A stretch of 64,000 nucleotides of DNA from Sinomonas atrocyanea (GCF_030811715.1 NZ_JAUSRH010000004.1:186001-250000), one strand, 5' to 3'. Shown: positions 43,186-53,671, numbered from the stretch's first letter. Notes: generated by a model not told the origin, from the letters alone. Translations and numbers: made by a program.

Positions 43186-43721
43186 CCTCCGAGAGCACTG
43201 CCGTGAACGTCCCCGAGGACCACGACGCCGAGGACGCCGCCTCCGAGACGCCGCTCAGCCGGCTCGAGGAGGAGGGCGACGTCGCCGCCGACTATCTCGA
43301 GGAGCTCCTCGACATCGCCGACATCGACGGCGACATCGACATCGAGGTGCGCAATGGGCGAACCTACCTCTCCGTCGTCGGCGACGACGAGGCCGAGGGC
43401 CTCGACACCCTCGTAGGTGCTGACGGCGAGGTCCTCGAGGCCCTCCAGGAGCTCACGCGCCTGTCCGTGCTCTCTGCCACGGGGAACCGCTCGCGGCTCG
43501 TCCTCGACATCAATGGGTACCGCGGCGAGCGGTCCGTGCGCCTCCAGGAGATCGCCGAGAAGGCAGTGGAGCGGGTCAAGGCCGGCGAGTCGACAGTCCA
43601 CCTCGACCCCATGAGCTCCTACGAGCGCAAGATCGTGCACGACGCCGTGGCGGAGCTCGGGTTCGTCAGCGAATCCGAGGGCGAGGGCGCCGCCCGGCAC
43701 ATCGTCGTCTCGGCCGACTGA
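43182..43721 (+). CDS. jag: Jag/KhpB-type KH-R3H RNA-binding protein
   Basis: This 179-residue cytoplasmic RNA-binding protein has an acidic N-terminus, a KH-like domain (LVGADGEVLEALQELTRLSVLSATGNRSRLVLDINGYR) and an R3H domain (LDPMSSYERKIVHDAVAELGFVSESEGEGAARHIVVS). The linked Jag_N domain of Firmicutes is absent, as normal for actinobacteria. It is translationally coupled to yidC. Confidence 0.95.
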   Translation: MTSESTAVNVPEDHDAEDAASETPLSRLEEEGDVAADYLEELLDIADIDGDIDIEVRNGRTYLSVVGDDEAEGLDTLVGADGEVLEALQELTRLSVLSATGNRSRLVLDINGYRGERSVRLQEIAEKAVERVKAGESTVHLDPMSSYERKIVHDAVAELGFVSESEGEGAARHIVVSAD

Positions 43722-43725
43722 CGCC

Positions 43726-44403
43726 GTGGCCGAGAAGTCGCCCGCTGAGGTCGCACTCGGCGGCGTACCCGAACTGACGGGAAGCGATCTGGCTGCTGCC
43801 GAGCACCTCTTCGGCGACCGCCTCGACCTCGCCCGCCGCTACGTGCGCCACCTCGCCACGTCCGGCCTCGAGCGCGGTCTCATCGGTCCGCGAGAGGTTC
43901 CGCGGCTGTGGAGCCGGCATGTCCTCAACTGTGCGGTCATCGAGTCCGAGTTCCCTGCCGGGGCTCGGGTTGCAGACGTGGGGAGCGGCGCCGGTCTGCC
44001 CGGCCTGTGTCTGGCGATCGCGCGGCCCGACCTGCACCTGACGCTCATCGAGCCGCTCGAGCGGCGTGTTCTGTGGCTCGAAGAGGTCATTGCCGATCTG
44101 GGCCTCACCAATGCCGCCGTGCTCAGGGGACGGGCCGAGCAGGTTGCCGGCGAGGTCGATGCTGACTTCGTCACCGCCCGTGCAGTGTCCGCGCTCGCGA
44201 CACTAGTGCCCATGACGCTCCCGCTCCTGCGGGGATCCGGGACACTCGTGGCGATCAAGGGCCGCAGCGCGGCGGAAGAAGTGGAGAAGGCCGCCAAGGC
44301 CATCCGGAAGTTCAAAGGCCACTCCGTAGACGTGCACCCCGTGGGCGAGAGCCTGCTGGAGGAGCCGACGACCGTCGTGAGGATCGATGTCGGCGAGGCC
44401 TGA
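43726..44403 (+). CDS. rsmG: 16S rRNA (guanine527-N7)-methyltransferase
   Basis: This 225-residue SAM-dependent methyltransferase (GidB) modifies 16S rRNA G527; loss gives low-level streptomycin resistance in other bacteria. The SAM site is VADVGSGAGLPGLCLAIARPDLHLTLIEPLERRVLWLEEV, with the WSRHVLNCAVI segment before it and FVTARAVSALATLV after. The GTG start lies 4 bp after jag, closing this operon. Confidence 0.96.
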   Translation: MAEKSPAEVALGGVPELTGSDLAAAEHLFGDRLDLARRYVRHLATSGLERGLIGPREVPRLWSRHVLNCAVIESEFPAGARVADVGSGAGLPGLCLAIARPDLHLTLIEPLERRVLWLEEVIADLGLTNAAVLRGRAEQVAGEVDADFVTARAVSALATLVPMTLPLLRGSGTLVAIKGRSAAEEVEKAAKAIRKFKGHSVDVHPVGESLLEEPTTVVRIDVGEA

Positions 44404-44476
44404 ACTCCCGCGGGAGGACGGGTTGAGCCGTTAGTCTAGGGAGAGGCAATCGACGCGAATCGAGAGTGAGTTGACA

Positions 44477-45517
44477 GTGACCAGTGGCGAGACGTCGGCC
44501 CAGCGCATACCTCCCTTTTTGACGCTGGGGTCTGCGCGCGCCACGGCCGGCGGGACCACGGAAGCCGGTCCCCAGCCACCGTCGGTCCCGACCGAGCTCT
44601 TGGCTGCGCCGAAGGGCGATGCCCAGTCCTTCCTGCAGAACCTCGACGAGGGCAGCCCGATCGCGAGCCAGCTCGCGAGCGAGGCGCGGCGCCGCGAGAG
44701 ACTCAGCGGACGCACGCTCCGCCGTCCCGAGCGGACCCGCGTCTTCACCGTGTCGAACCAGAAGGGCGGGGTCGGCAAGACCACGACGACCGTCAACATC
44801 GCTGCGGCCCTGGCCTCGGCGGGGATGCAGGTCCTCGTCATCGACATCGACCCTCAGGGCAACGCGTCGACAGCACTCGGCATCGAACACCATTCTGAAG
44901 TCGAGAGCATCTACGACGTCCTCATCAACGATGCCCCACTCAAAGACGTCGTCGCCCCGTGCCCGGACGTTCAGAACCTCGTCTGCGCGCCGGCGACGAT
45001 CCACCTCGCGGGAGCCGAGATCGAGCTCGTCTCGCTGGTGGCCCGCGAGCAGCGCCTGCGCCGCGCCATCGACAACTATGCCGCGGAGCGCGAGAAGGCG
45101 GGGCTGGAGCGCCTCGACTACATCTTCATCGATTGCCCGCCGAGCCTCGGCCTGCTCACCGTCAACGCCTTCTGTGCGGCGACCGAAGTGCTGATTCCGA
45201 TCCAGTGCGAGTACTACGCGCTCGAGGGATTGAGCCAGCTGCTCAAGAACATCGAGATGATTCAGAAGCACCTCAACGCCGAGCTGCGCGTCTCAACGAT
45301 TCTCCTCACCATGTACGACGGCCGTACGAACCTCGCGGCCCAGGTGGCGGCGGAAGTGCGGGAGCACTTCCCCGATCAGGTCCTGGAGGCAGTGGTGCCG
45401 CGCTCTGTCCGGATCTCGGAAGCACCTAGCTACCAGCAGACGGTGCTGACGTACGATCCGACGTCGACGGGTGCACTGTCCTACCTCGAGGCCGCGGCCG
45501 AGATCGCGGAACGCTAG
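44477..45517 (+). CDS. parA: Chromosome-partitioning ATPase ParA
   Basis: This roughly 346-residue Walker-type ATPase moves ParB-parS complexes over the nucleoid. The deviant Walker A is [22 protein letters not shown], followed by [32 protein letters not shown] and the C-terminal KEVVPRS-like [15 protein letters not shown] 90-residue N-terminal extension rich in Pro/Ala is longer than in most ParA proteins. The GTG at 44477 fits GAGTGAG at 6-7 nt; a TTG at 44471 is in frame but too close to that site. Confidence 0.95.
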   Translation: MTSGETSAQRIPPFLTLGSARATAGGTTEAGPQPPSVPTELLAAPKGDAQSFLQNLDEGSPIASQLASEARRRERLSGRTLRRPERTRVFTVSNQKGGVGKTTTTVNIAAALASAGMQVLVIDIDPQGNASTALGIEHHSEVESIYDVLINDAPLKDVVAPCPDVQNLVCAPATIHLAGAEIELVSLVAREQRLRRAIDNYAAEREKAGLERLDYIFIDCPPSLGLLTVNAFCAATEVLIPIQCEYYALEGLSQLLKNIEMIQKHLNAELRVSTILLTMYDGRTNLAAQVAAEVREHFPDQVLEAVVPRSVRISEAPSYQQTVLTYDPTSTGALSYLEAAAEIAER

Positions 45518-45596
45518 CTCGTTGGCGGGTCACCAGTCTCGCACCACCTGTGAACAGCCAGTGCCCGGGCGAACGGGCTCAAGGGAGGAAACCGCT

Positions 45597-46760
45597 ATGA
45601 GCGAGAAGCGCCGAGGACTGGGCCGGGGCCTAGGAGCCCTCATCCCGAGCACGGCCCCGGCTAGCGGCTCGGCGACTCCGTCACGCCCTGTCGACCTGTT
45701 CTTCCCGGATAGCGGACGGCGGACCGGCCAGGAGCCGCAGGAGAAGGCGGAATCCCGCGCGCCAGAGGCGGAGGCAGCCGCCGAGGAGCATGCCGACAGC
45801 AGCGGAAGCCAAGCCGCTCTGAAGTCTTCGTCGTCTGCGGAGGCGAGCTCGGGCGCCGACTCGGCAGAGGCTGAGCAGCCGGTAGCCAAGGCGCCGCGCG
45901 GTCGGTCGAAGCGCGCGCAGGGCGAGGATGAACTTGACCTCGTTGAGGTCCCGGGAGCCCAGTTCGCTGAGGTCCCCGTGGAGGACATCCACCCCAATCG
46001 GAAGCAGCCTCGCACCGTCTTCGATGAAGAGGACATGGCCGAACTCGTGCACTCCGTGCGGGAGATCGGCATCCTCCAGCCCATCGTCGTACGGAAGTCA
46101 ACCGAATCCGGTAGCGAAAGCTATGAACTTGTCATGGGTGAGCGCCGCTGGCGCGCTGCCAAGGCGGCTGGACTCACCGCGATTCCCGCGATCGTCCGCG
46201 ACACCGGTGACGACGCACTGCTGCGCGATGCTCTGCTGGAGAACCTCCACCGGAGCCAGCTGAATCCTCTCGAAGAGGCCGCGGCCTACCAGCAGCTCCT
46301 CGAGGACTTCGGAACCACGCACGAAGAGCTTGCGGACCGTCTGGGCCGTTCGCGGCCGCAGGTGTCCAACACCATCCGGCTTCTGCGCCTTCCTCCGCTC
46401 GTGCAGCGGCGGGTTGCTGCGGGTGTACTGAGTGCTGGCCATGCCAGGGCGCTCCTCTCTCTGCCTGACGACGCGGCCATCGAGAGGATGGCCCAGAAGA
46501 TCGTCGCCGAAGGATTGTCTGTGCGGGCCACCGAGGAGGCCGTCGCCCTGTATCAGGAGCCCCAAGAGGCGCGGCGCGCTTCGACTCGGAACAATGCGCG
46601 TCACGAGCGGCTCGACTTCCTCGCGTCGAGCCTGGCCGATCGCCTCGACACCAACGTCAAGATCACCCTCGGTGCGCGCAAGGGGAAGGTCAGCATCGAG
46701 TTCGCCTCGGTTGAAGACCTCAACCGCATCATGACCCTCATCAGCCCGGAAGAAGAGTAG
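45597..46760 (+). CDS. parB: Chromosome-partitioning protein ParB
   Basis: This 387-residue CTP-dependent clamp loads at parS and spreads. The N-terminus [18 protein letters not shown] contains the ParA-stimulating arginine patch. A 100-residue acidic/Ala-rich linker follows. The ParB core has [27 protein letters not shown] (CTP pocket), [16 protein letters not shown], and the helix-turn-helix [23 protein letters not shown] that reads parS. The C-terminal dimer domain ends [12 protein letters not shown] follows GGGAGGAA. The six parS sites lie directly downstream. Confidence 0.96.
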   Translation: MSEKRRGLGRGLGALIPSTAPASGSATPSRPVDLFFPDSGRRTGQEPQEKAESRAPEAEAAAEEHADSSGSQAALKSSSSAEASSGADSAEAEQPVAKAPRGRSKRAQGEDELDLVEVPGAQFAEVPVEDIHPNRKQPRTVFDEEDMAELVHSVREIGILQPIVVRKSTESGSESYELVMGERRWRAAKAAGLTAIPAIVRDTGDDALLRDALLENLHRSQLNPLEEAAAYQQLLEDFGTTHEELADRLGRSRPQVSNTIRLLRLPPLVQRRVAAGVLSAGHARALLSLPDDAAIERMAQKIVAEGLSVRATEEAVALYQEPQEARRASTRNNARHERLDFLASSLADRLDTNVKITLGARKGKVSIEFASVEDLNRIMTLISPEEE

Positions 46761-46808
46761 TCTTTCATCGCTGAGATGCATTAGAGGGATGAGCTGGGGA
46801 AGGGGCCC

Positions 46809-46822
46809 GTTTCACGTGAAAC
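46809..46822. other. parS site 1, embedded in the parB terminator
   Basis: GTTTCACGTGAAAC is the centre of a perfect 36-bp palindrome (46798-46833) that also forms a GC-rich hairpin and ends CCTTCC. It lies 38 bp after the parB stop, so the same DNA looks able to serve as centromere site and terminator. Confidence 0.92.
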
Positions 46823-47593
46823 GGGCCCCTTCCTCGTTCTGCAATGGCACCAACAGGCTGCGTTCGGAGGCCTTTGAACCGTGGGCGCGTGTGCCTGGGC
46901 TGAGGTGGCCTTCTCCGGGGAGAGTACCGAACGCACACCGACAGTGCCGGTACCGCCCGCGTGGGCTCGCGTGATGTTTGGCCCGATCACGTTGTTGACG
47001 GGTATCACCACCGCGACGGCGGGGCTTTCGTCCCGCTCTGCTCGCCATTAGCTCACGGCCCAAAGAGCAAACCGCGGTGCGGCAAAGGGATCCGCTGGCG
47101 CGATCCCTACTGGGCGGGGCGCATTGTCTGAATCCAAAGGCGAAATGGCCCCAACTAGGCGGTGTCGGCGCTGCTGCTGGGGCGGATTGTCGCTCGGCGC
47201 CGAGTCTCGATGGCTTGAGCGATGGACGTTGAGCTCGTCTCGTAAGCGTTGAAGCGAGTATCTTCTGTCAGCAGTGCGGGTCATGAGAAATCGATCGCAG
47301 CGCAAAGGGTGCGACAAGCCGCGCGTCGGCGATCAGCCGAGGGATCTCGTGGGATCGATAGAGTTTTTCTCCGGTATGGGCGGCCCCGCTGGATGCCTGC
47401 ACGTGGCCACGAGCCATGCGCGTGCGCTCCACGCCGTGCGGGTGTGGATGCCGCGATATACGCTCAATGCCGGCCGCGGCAGGCCACCGCGCGACCTGGT
47501 GCAAGATCACGCCCCACAACTGCAAGAGCTCACTGACGGGCCGTCCCCATGACGCGGTCCGAGACGCGGAGCTCGACTGTTCTCTCTGGGGTC

Positions 47594-47607
47594 GTTTCAC
47601 GTGAAAC
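47594..47607. other. parS site 2
   Basis: GTTTCACGTGAAAC, a perfect match to the 14-bp core of the bacterial parS consensus. Confidence 0.95.
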
Positions 47608-48041
47608 GCTCGGCTCCTCTGGTCCGCCCATCGCACCAGAGACTCACGTGAAGCTGCCGCGTCGACGTCTTTTAGGAGGCTGGCGCCATGACGCGGCTGG
47701 CTGGCTTGTGGCGGCCGGTCGACGTGGACGAGCCTAGGTTCGCACCGATAAGTCGCCACATTCGTCCGCCCAGGTCGGTCTACACGCCTGCGCGGCGATC
47801 ATCGGGAGCCTCGACAGCTATCGGTGGACCGCGATGAGTGGCGGCTCCGTACGATGCCGATCTCTCGGGGCGCCCTGCTGGCAGCTACCAGGGCCGGCGA
47901 AGGCTCCCGACCCGTGGCTCCCGGCGGGGAAGCCTCGGCGGCATCTCATGAGCCCTGCCAGCGTCAAAGAGTGCTTTGGGGCGCGTCGCATGTCCCCAGT
48001 GCGCCTCCCGAGATTGACCGCCGCGACTGTCGAACACACTG

Positions 48042-48057
48042 TGTTTCACGTGAAACA
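48042..48057. other. parS site 3
   Basis: TGTTTCACGTGAAACA, a perfect match to the full 16-bp parS consensus. Confidence 0.97.
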
Positions 48058-48543
48058 TGCTCGGTCTTTGGCCGTGCGTCCGGAGTCCGGTGGGTACATG
48101 AGATGTGCAGGCGCAGTGTTTGACCACGGTCTAGAGGCGACCCGTCCGACGATGCGGAAGAGGGAGCCTCGCTTCTCATCGGGCATAGCTGAAGCGGATT
48201 GGGGTCACACAGCCCGTGGACAGCGGGAACCGGGCTGGCGGCGGGTCGCTCCCTCGGCCTCCGGCGGTGGGCTGGAAAGAGTCGCCGATCTATACTCCAG
48301 CCGGCGTTTTCGCCACAAGGCAGGGACTGGAGCGGCGCGCGGCCCAGGGGCACACCGATCATCGAGCGAGGTTGGGCAGGGAACAAGCCAGGGCACGGTC
48401 CAGTACCTATTCGTGGCGCCCGGTTTAGCCGGCCTCTAGACAGGCTGCCAGACAGGCTGGCTGTGGATCGCTCACGCGCGTCGTGGCTTGCCGCAGTTGA
48501 GGCACGCGATCTACACGAGAATGTCCGAGTGCCGCGACAGCCC

Positions 48544-48621
48544 TGTGGATATCCCTGTGCGTGGCCGCGGCAGTTCCGATCGCGGCCTGTGGATAACACT
48601 GGGGATAAACTCTGTGGATTG
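48544..48621 (+). other. DnaA-box cluster D1
   Basis: TGTGGATAT (48544), perfect TGTGGATAA (48588-48596), GGGGATAAA (about 48601) and TGTGGATTG (48613), all in the same orientation, lie between parS sites 3 and 4. Confidence 0.7.
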
Positions 48622-48923
48622 CACCACTTCTCGGCACCTCCGTTGCTCACGAAAGAGGGCGCAGGCACCGGGATCCTCCGATGGGTGCCGACCACACTGG
48701 GTATCTCCGTGCCGGGAAGCGGCGGAGATGGCTGGTGCCGTACTCGCTCCGCTCGCCCTACAGCGACCGCGCAGTAAATGAGACGAGATCAGGACGAATA
48801 TCGCGCCAAGATTGGCACCGCAGACGGCGCCGATGTCGCTTGACTTCCGCTTCTGCTCGCCCCGGGTACCTCGATAAGGGCCGCCACCCAGACCCGACGC
48901 TGCGGCTTCCGACCCAGCGTGCC

Positions 48924-49027
48924 TGTGGATTGCCGAAGCTGGCTGGACCGTGGGCAGCCAACTGTGGATAGCGGCTGTGGATAACGCTGTGGAGAACGAC
49001 CAGTCAGTCAGCCTGTGGTGTGGATAA
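48924..49027 (+). other. DnaA-box cluster D2
   Basis: TGTGGATTG (48924), TGTGGATAG (48963), perfect TGTGGATAA (48976-48984), TGTGGAGAA (48988) and perfect TGTGGATAA (49019-49027), all in one orientation, lie 65 bp before parS site 4. Confidence 0.75.
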
Positions 49028-49091
49028 CTGTCGAGGCTTGCGCACGACCTCGCGGTGAGCGGCCCCTAGGCAAGGGCAAGGGCGTGATGAA

Positions 49092-49105
49092 GTTTCACGT
49101 GAAAC
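49092..49105. other. parS site 4
   Basis: GTTTCACGTGAAAC, a perfect match to the 14-bp parS core. Confidence 0.95.
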
Positions 49106-49996
49106 CTCCTGGGCGGTTCGTTCTGTCAGTGCGAAGTGCGCGTCAACAGGCCCGTCCTTTTGGTGCCATGCCCTCTCCATCGCGAATCAGCGGACCCCCC
49201 TGGCACCGTGGACACCCTTCGTGAGCGAAGCACCAGCGCAGGAACACCCCTCGCACCAGCCGGCAAATGAGGGCTGCCGAGCAGGCGGGCTGCGAACGAA
49301 GGCGCTGCATGATGGCCCGCGCGGGTGGTGTAGGGCAGGTCCTGCCGCAGACCGGGCTGCGACCGGTATCCTCGTCGTCTTGCCCGCCTCATCGTTGTCC
49401 TGGAGTGTCACGATAGATTCTCGATCGGAAGGCCGCCGTGTCGGCGGCAGCACGGCGCCGTGGGCAGGAGCTGACCGGTGGCCTGTGGGGCCTAGACCCA
49501 ATGGATCGCTCCAAGAGGTCACGCTGTCGAGTACACCCAGTCGATCTATTGCGTTCCATGGCCTCATGATGGCGTCGACAGGGCAGCTTCTGTGCCTGTC
49601 TGCCGAGGGCAATCCTGGGGGCCACAGCCGGGAGCTCCGCCGAGCGGTTCCCCCGTCCACGGTCGAGACGCAGCGACGTACTCCTTTGTGCGATGTAGAC
49701 CAGGGGGATAGCGGCAGCCACTCGTGGAAATTGCCTCGCGGCCGCTGGTTCCGCCGCAGCTCGTGGCAGGGGTAGTGAGGGAACAGGGTAACGCATCTTT
49801 GAGCATCCGAATCGTGCGCGGATCCATTACGCACAGAACCACGATGGGCATCATTGGCGTGGCTCAAAGGGGCGTCGTCGCTTGGCCAGCGGGCGGTCTC
49901 GGCTCAACTTTGCGGTTCTGAACGCTGCCAGCTGGCTCTAATGCGCGCGTGCAGCGGGGTGGGAGGTGATCCAATACAGCGCGAACCGGCAGGGCA

Positions 49997-50012
49997 TGTT
50001 TCACGTGAAACA
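49997..50012. other. parS site 5
   Basis: TGTTTCACGTGAAACA, a perfect match to the full 16-bp consensus. Confidence 0.97.
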
Positions 50013-50333
50013 ACGCGCCCGGCGCGCAGCGGCACTGCGATCCTGCCCGCGCCCTAGCGTACATAGGTCGTCGTACCAGCTGCCCGATGTGGAAGTGCGA
50101 GTGAGTAGAGCGTACCCGGTAGCCTTCTGTCCGCTGAGCGATCCCGGTTTGCGAGCGCAGAGACGAGACAGCATGCATGCCCAGCATGCTTTGCCCTCGC
50201 GACCGTGCCGGGGGACAGAGATGGAGCCCTATGCGTAGCTACCGGCGCCGGAAGACTTTCCCCTTTCGTGCTGATTCCCCTCCTGCGGCTGTGCAGGCCT
50301 CGCGGGAAAAGTGTGGCGTCGTGGTCCGGAGCT

Positions 50334-50347
50334 GTTTCACGTGAAAC
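50334..50347. other. parS site 6
   Basis: GTTTCACGTGAAAC with a T before it, 45 bp from the trxA terminator; it marks the right end of the parS array seen here. Confidence 0.95.
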
Positions 50348-50391
50348 GTCGACCGCCGTGGCGTACTTTCGCATTCTTGGGGGCATAGGAA

Positions 50392-50424
50392 AAGGGGAGG
50401 ACGCGTCTACCACGTCCTCCCCTT
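50392..50424 (-). terminator. trxA terminator
   Basis: A perfect 12-bp stem (50392-50403 with 50413-50424), rich in AAGGGGAGGACG, has a 9-nt loop. It lies 20 bp after the trxA stop. Confidence 0.8.
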
Positions 50425-50444
50425 GAGCCAGGGTCGCGAGAGAG

Positions 50445-50774
50445 CTACTTCGCGAGAACCTCGTTCCACTCCTTCTCGAAGTACTGCTTCGGCCGCGCGC
50501 CGATGACGGTGCCCGTGACCTTGCCCTTCTCGAAGAGGTACACGGCAGGAATCGACGTGATCCCGTACTCCGCAGCGATGTTCGGGTTGTTGTCGACATC
50601 GACCTTCACGACATCCACCTTGTCGGCGTACTCGACCGAGATGTCGTCGAGGATGGGGCCGAGCTTGCGGCACGGCCCGCACCATTCAGCCCAGAAGTCC
50701 ACAATCACAGGCTTCTCGGACATGAGGACCTTGTCAGTGAACTCGGCGTCGGTGACGTTCTTGGCGTTGCTCAT
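50445..50774 (-). CDS. trxA: Thioredoxin
   Basis: This 109-residue cytoplasmic disulfide reductase has the active site FWAEWCGPCRKLGP and the cis-Pro loop GITSIPAVYLFEKG. It is reduced by the thioredoxin reductase encoded 27 bp upstream on the same strand. ATG follows an AGAGAT-type weak ribosome site. It ends the trxB-trxA unit before the centromere region, and is transcribed toward the origin. Confidence 0.97.
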   Translation of the reverse strand: MSNAKNVTDAEFTDKVLMSEKPVIVDFWAEWCGPCRKLGPILDDISVEYADKVDVVKVDVDNNPNIAAEYGITSIPAVYLFEKGKVTGTVIGARPKQYFEKEWNEVLAK

Positions 50775-50801
50775 CTCTTCTGATCCGATCTCTAGGGGGT
50801 C

Positions 50802-51776
50802 TCAGGACTGGGCTGCGAGGGAACGGGCCTCGACGTCGGCCAGATAGTGCTCGACGTCGAGCGCGGCGACGCAACCCGAACCGGCTGCGGTGATCGCCTG
50901 GCGGTACGTCGGGTCGACAACATCGCCGGCGGCGAAGACGCCCGGGATGCTGGTCTTGGAGGACCTTCCCTCGACCGCAATAGTGCCCTCGGGAGTGAGT
51001 TCGAGGACGTCCTTGACCAGGCTCGTCCGCGGATCGTTTCCGATGGCCACAAACACGCCGGTCACTGCAATCTCGGACTCAGTGCCGTCCACGGTGCTGC
51101 GCAGGCGCAGGCCGGTCACCTTGTCGCCGCCAACCACGTCGGCGACCTCGGAGTTCCATACAAAGGTGATCTTCTCGTGCGCCAGAGCGCGGTCGGCCAT
51201 GATCTTGGACGCGCGCAGGCTATCGCGACGATGCACGACAGTGACGGAGCGGGCGAACTTCGTGAGGAACAGCGCCTCCTCCATGGCGGAGTCACCGCCG
51301 CCGATCACGGCGATGTCCTGGTCCTTGAAGAAGAAGCCGTCGCAGGTGGCGCACCAGCTGACCCCATGGCCGGACAGGCGCTTCTCGTTCGGGAGGCCGA
51401 GCTCGCGGTACGCGGAGCCGGTCGCGATGATGACGGTGCGGGCCCTGTAGCTCTCACCGCTGGCCAGGGTCACGGTCTTGACCTCGCCCTGGAGATCGAG
51501 CGACTCGACGTCTTCGAATTCGATCTGGGCACCGAACTTCGAGGCCTGCTGCTCGAACTTGTCCATCAGCTCAGGACCCTGCACCCCCTCGGGAAAGCCG
51601 GGGAAGTTCTCCACCTCGGTGGTGTTCATGAGCTCGCCGCCTGCGGTCACCGAACCGGCGAAGATCAACGGATTCAGGTTGGCTCGCGCGGTGTAGATGC
51701 CGGCGGTGTACCCCGCGGGACCAGAACCGACGACGATGACGTCGCGGATCTCTGCGCTCGTCTCTGCAGTGCTCAC
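50802..51776 (-). CDS. trxB: Thioredoxin-disulfide reductase
   Basis: This roughly 324-residue NADPH-dependent flavoenzyme reduces thioredoxin. FAD is bound by [20 protein letters not shown], the redox-active pair is [16 protein letters not shown] is bound by [17 protein letters not shown], and the second FAD motif is [22 protein letters not shown]. The GTG start at 51776 has GGAAGAGG about 10 nt upstream. It forms a two-gene unit with trxA, as in most actinobacteria. Confidence 0.96.
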   Translation of the reverse strand: MSTAETSAEIRDVIVVGSGPAGYTAGIYTARANLNPLIFAGSVTAGGELMNTTEVENFPGFPEGVQGPELMDKFEQQASKFGAQIEFEDVESLDLQGEVKTVTLASGESYRARTVIIATGSAYRELGLPNEKRLSGHGVSWCATCDGFFFKDQDIAVIGGGDSAMEEALFLTKFARSVTVVHRRDSLRASKIMADRALAHEKITFVWNSEVADVVGGDKVTGLRLRSTVDGTESEIAVTGVFVAIGNDPRTSLVKDVLELTPEGTIAVEGRSSKTSIPGVFAAGDVVDPTYRQAITAAGSGCVAALDVEHYLADVEARSLAAQS

Positions 51777-51928
51777 GGAGTGCGTACCTCTTCCTTGGCA
51801 AACAACGGTTGGCGTCAGCATCCACAACACGCCGATGGATATCGATATTCCGGGACGCTGTCTGGTCCAAGGGTACCCATCCGGCCCGGCTGCATCCCAA
51901 GCGTGGGTCACACGTCGGGGAAGCAGCA

Positions 51929-51955
51929 GGGGCCCCGGGCATCGCCCGGGGCCCT
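51929..51955 (-). terminator. Terminator of the pseudokinase-like gene
   Basis: GGCCCCGGGC pairs with GCCCGGGGCC around an ATC loop and extends by a few bases with a G-U pair. It lies 25 bp after the stop codon and upstream of trxB. Confidence 0.7.
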
Positions 51956-51979
51956 GTGAGGCTGCGTCGCGACCGGCCG

Positions 51980-53671
51980 CTACTCGACCTTGATCTCAGC
52001 GAGCCGCAGTCCGAACGGGTACTGCGTCTTGGGAGCAGAGAGCCGGGGTAGCGCGTTGATCTGGATGATGACGTACTGCGCGGTCGGAGTGCCGCTGACG
52101 GGCACGGACACCTGCGGCCCGGTGAAGGACGTCGTGCCCGCGAGGGTTGCACCGCTGAGGCTCGGCTGGCTGTTGGTGTAGATGCTCAGGTTGCCGCCCG
52201 ATCCTCCGGACTGGATGAGCGTGACCTGCTTGACCTGGGCAGGGTTCGTGAGCTTGACCGAGAGGGCAACGCTCTTGGTGAACCCGCCCCAGTCCTCACG
52301 GGCGAACTCCATGTCGGACCAGTAGGTTGCCGTGTTCCCGTCGAACGTCAGCGGGAGCCTGCTGTCGAACGAGTCCGCGAAGGAGAGGTCCTGCGGGTTG
52401 AGTCGGGTGACCGAGTCGATGGCCGGCGGCGCTGCAGGGGCCGTGGGCTCGGCCGAGGCGGACGCACTCGGCTCCTGGCTGGCGGTCGGCTGCTGGCTGG
52501 GCTGGCTCGTGCTGTTGGCTGTTCCCCCCTGTGGCTGGAACAGCCCGCCGAGCGTGGTGAAGGCGAAGATGAGCGCGGCAATGAGCACGACGGCGAGCAC
52601 CCCGCCGACCAGCCACGGCATGGATCGCGGCCGCGTCGACTCGTCGTCCTCGTAGTCGACGTCCTCGTTGGCGGGCGACGACGGCCTGACCGCCGCCGGC
52701 AGGAACGGTGCGGCGCCCGCGGAGGGCTCCGGCTGGCGCTGCTGCGGCTGCGCGGCGGGCCGCTGCTGCGGGGAAGCCGCCGTCGGGACGTCCCCGGAGG
52801 AGTCCCGGTTCCCGGCGGAGGACCAGGGCGTGACCTTGGGGGAGGCGGTCTCGGATGCCGGCTCGGCACCGGCACTCGCCGCAGCGCCCGCCGCGGCAGC
52901 AGCGGCACCAGGAGCCGCGGCTCCGAAGGACTGAGTGGATGTATCGGCCGACGAGGACGGGCTGCCCGCCGGCCGCGGAGGGGCCTGCGGGGGCGGAGGG
53001 ACTACTCCGGAAGCGCCGGCACCCCCCTGCGCCGTGCGCGGCTGCGGCTGGGCGGACCGGCCCTGCGCGGGGCTGCCCTGTCCGGGCCGGAGCCCGCCGG
53101 GCTCGCTCTGCTGGTGCTCCTGCCGTGCGGCGGCAGCCGCACCCGCACCCGCAGCCCCACCGGCGGCAGCTGCGCCGGCAGCCCCACCGCGCGCGGTGTC
53201 ACCCTCGTGGTGCTCCGGCTGGCCGTAGTCGTCGTAGCGGATGTACTGGTCGGGACGCCCGGGGTCCACCATGCCGTCGTACGTCTCCGGCTCCCGGGAC
53301 CGCGACTCACCGAAGATCTCGCTGCCGAGGGTGTCGGTGAAGAACGGCTCGACGTACGGTGTCTCCTGCGGCACGATCAGGTCCAGCAGGTCCGCGGGCG
53401 AGGTGTGGTTCGTGATGAGGTACGTGGACCCGTGGCTGATTCCGAGGTCCAGCACCTGGACGGCACCGTGGCGCTCGCCCATGGCCACCTCGCGGGCGCT
53501 CTGGGCCAGCTGGTCGGCGTTCGAGGGCCCGGCGACGAGGATGCTCACGGGCCGGTTCAGGACCTGGTCCACGCCGCCGAGGACGAGATCGCTCTCGTGG
53601 GACGTCACGATCGAAGACGTGACTTTGTACCGCCCCCCGAGCACGGTGCCGACGTCGATGGACTGGGCCAC
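51980..53671 (-). CDS. Pseudokinase-like membrane protein, MurJ partner type
   Basis: This roughly 563-residue protein starts with a kinase N-lobe-like segment ([67 protein letters not shown]), but HRD and DFG catalytic motifs are absent. Residues 150-330 are Pro/Ala/Gly/Gln-rich disordered sequence. One membrane helix follows ([22 protein letters not shown]), then an extracytoplasmic galactose-binding/discoidin-like domain ([32 protein letters not shown]...). Mycobacterial MviN carries these parts fused to MurJ; here they are a separate gene downstream of murJ. The GTG follows AGGAGGTATCC. Confidence 0.8.
   Translation of the reverse strand: MAQSIDVGTVLGGRYKVTSSIVTSHESDLVLGGVDQVLNRPVSILVAGPSNADQLAQSAREVAMGERHGAVQVLDLGISHGSTYLITNHTSPADLLDLIVPQETPYVEPFFTDTLGSEIFGESRSREPETYDGMVDPGRPDQYIRYDDYGQPEHHEGDTARGGAAGAAAAGGAAGAGAAAAARQEHQQSEPGGLRPGQGSPAQGRSAQPQPRTAQGGAGASGVVPPPPQAPPRPAGSPSSSADTSTQSFGAAAPGAAAAAAGAAASAGAEPASETASPKVTPWSSAGNRDSSGDVPTAASPQQRPAAQPQQRQPEPSAGAAPFLPAAVRPSSPANEDVDYEDDESTRPRSMPWLVGGVLAVVLIAALIFAFTTLGGLFQPQGGTANSTSQPSQQPTASQEPSASASAEPTAPAAPPAIDSVTRLNPQDLSFADSFDSRLPLTFDGNTATYWSDMEFAREDWGGFTKSVALSVKLTNPAQVKQVTLIQSGGSGGNLSIYTNSQPSLSGATLAGTTSFTGPQVSVPVSGTPTAQYVIIQINALPRLSAPKTQYPFGLRLAEIKVE

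Larger units (their letters stand above)
46834..50391. other. Gene-poor centromere region
   Basis: About 3.56 kb between parB and trxA in which I find no convincing gene. Reading frames exist on both strands but have no recognisable domains, often run through parS sites, and lack the strong GC3 bias of neighbouring genes. Base composition is visibly less GC-rich. It holds parS sites 2-6 and DnaA-box clusters D1 and D2. A 49-codon frame at 47688-47837 with TAGGAGG upstream is the only frame with a good ribosome site. Confidence 0.7.

Noticed and set aside
47964-48695. Long minus-strand reading frame in the centromere block
   Set aside because: No recognisable domain, runs through a parS site, overlaps plus-strand frames of equal length, and lacks the codon bias of neighbouring genes.
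49187-49867. Long minus-strand reading frame between parS 4 and parS 5
   Set aside because: Arg/Ser/Pro-rich translation with no domain, no ribosome site and an equally long frame on the other strand; typical of chance in GC-rich DNA.
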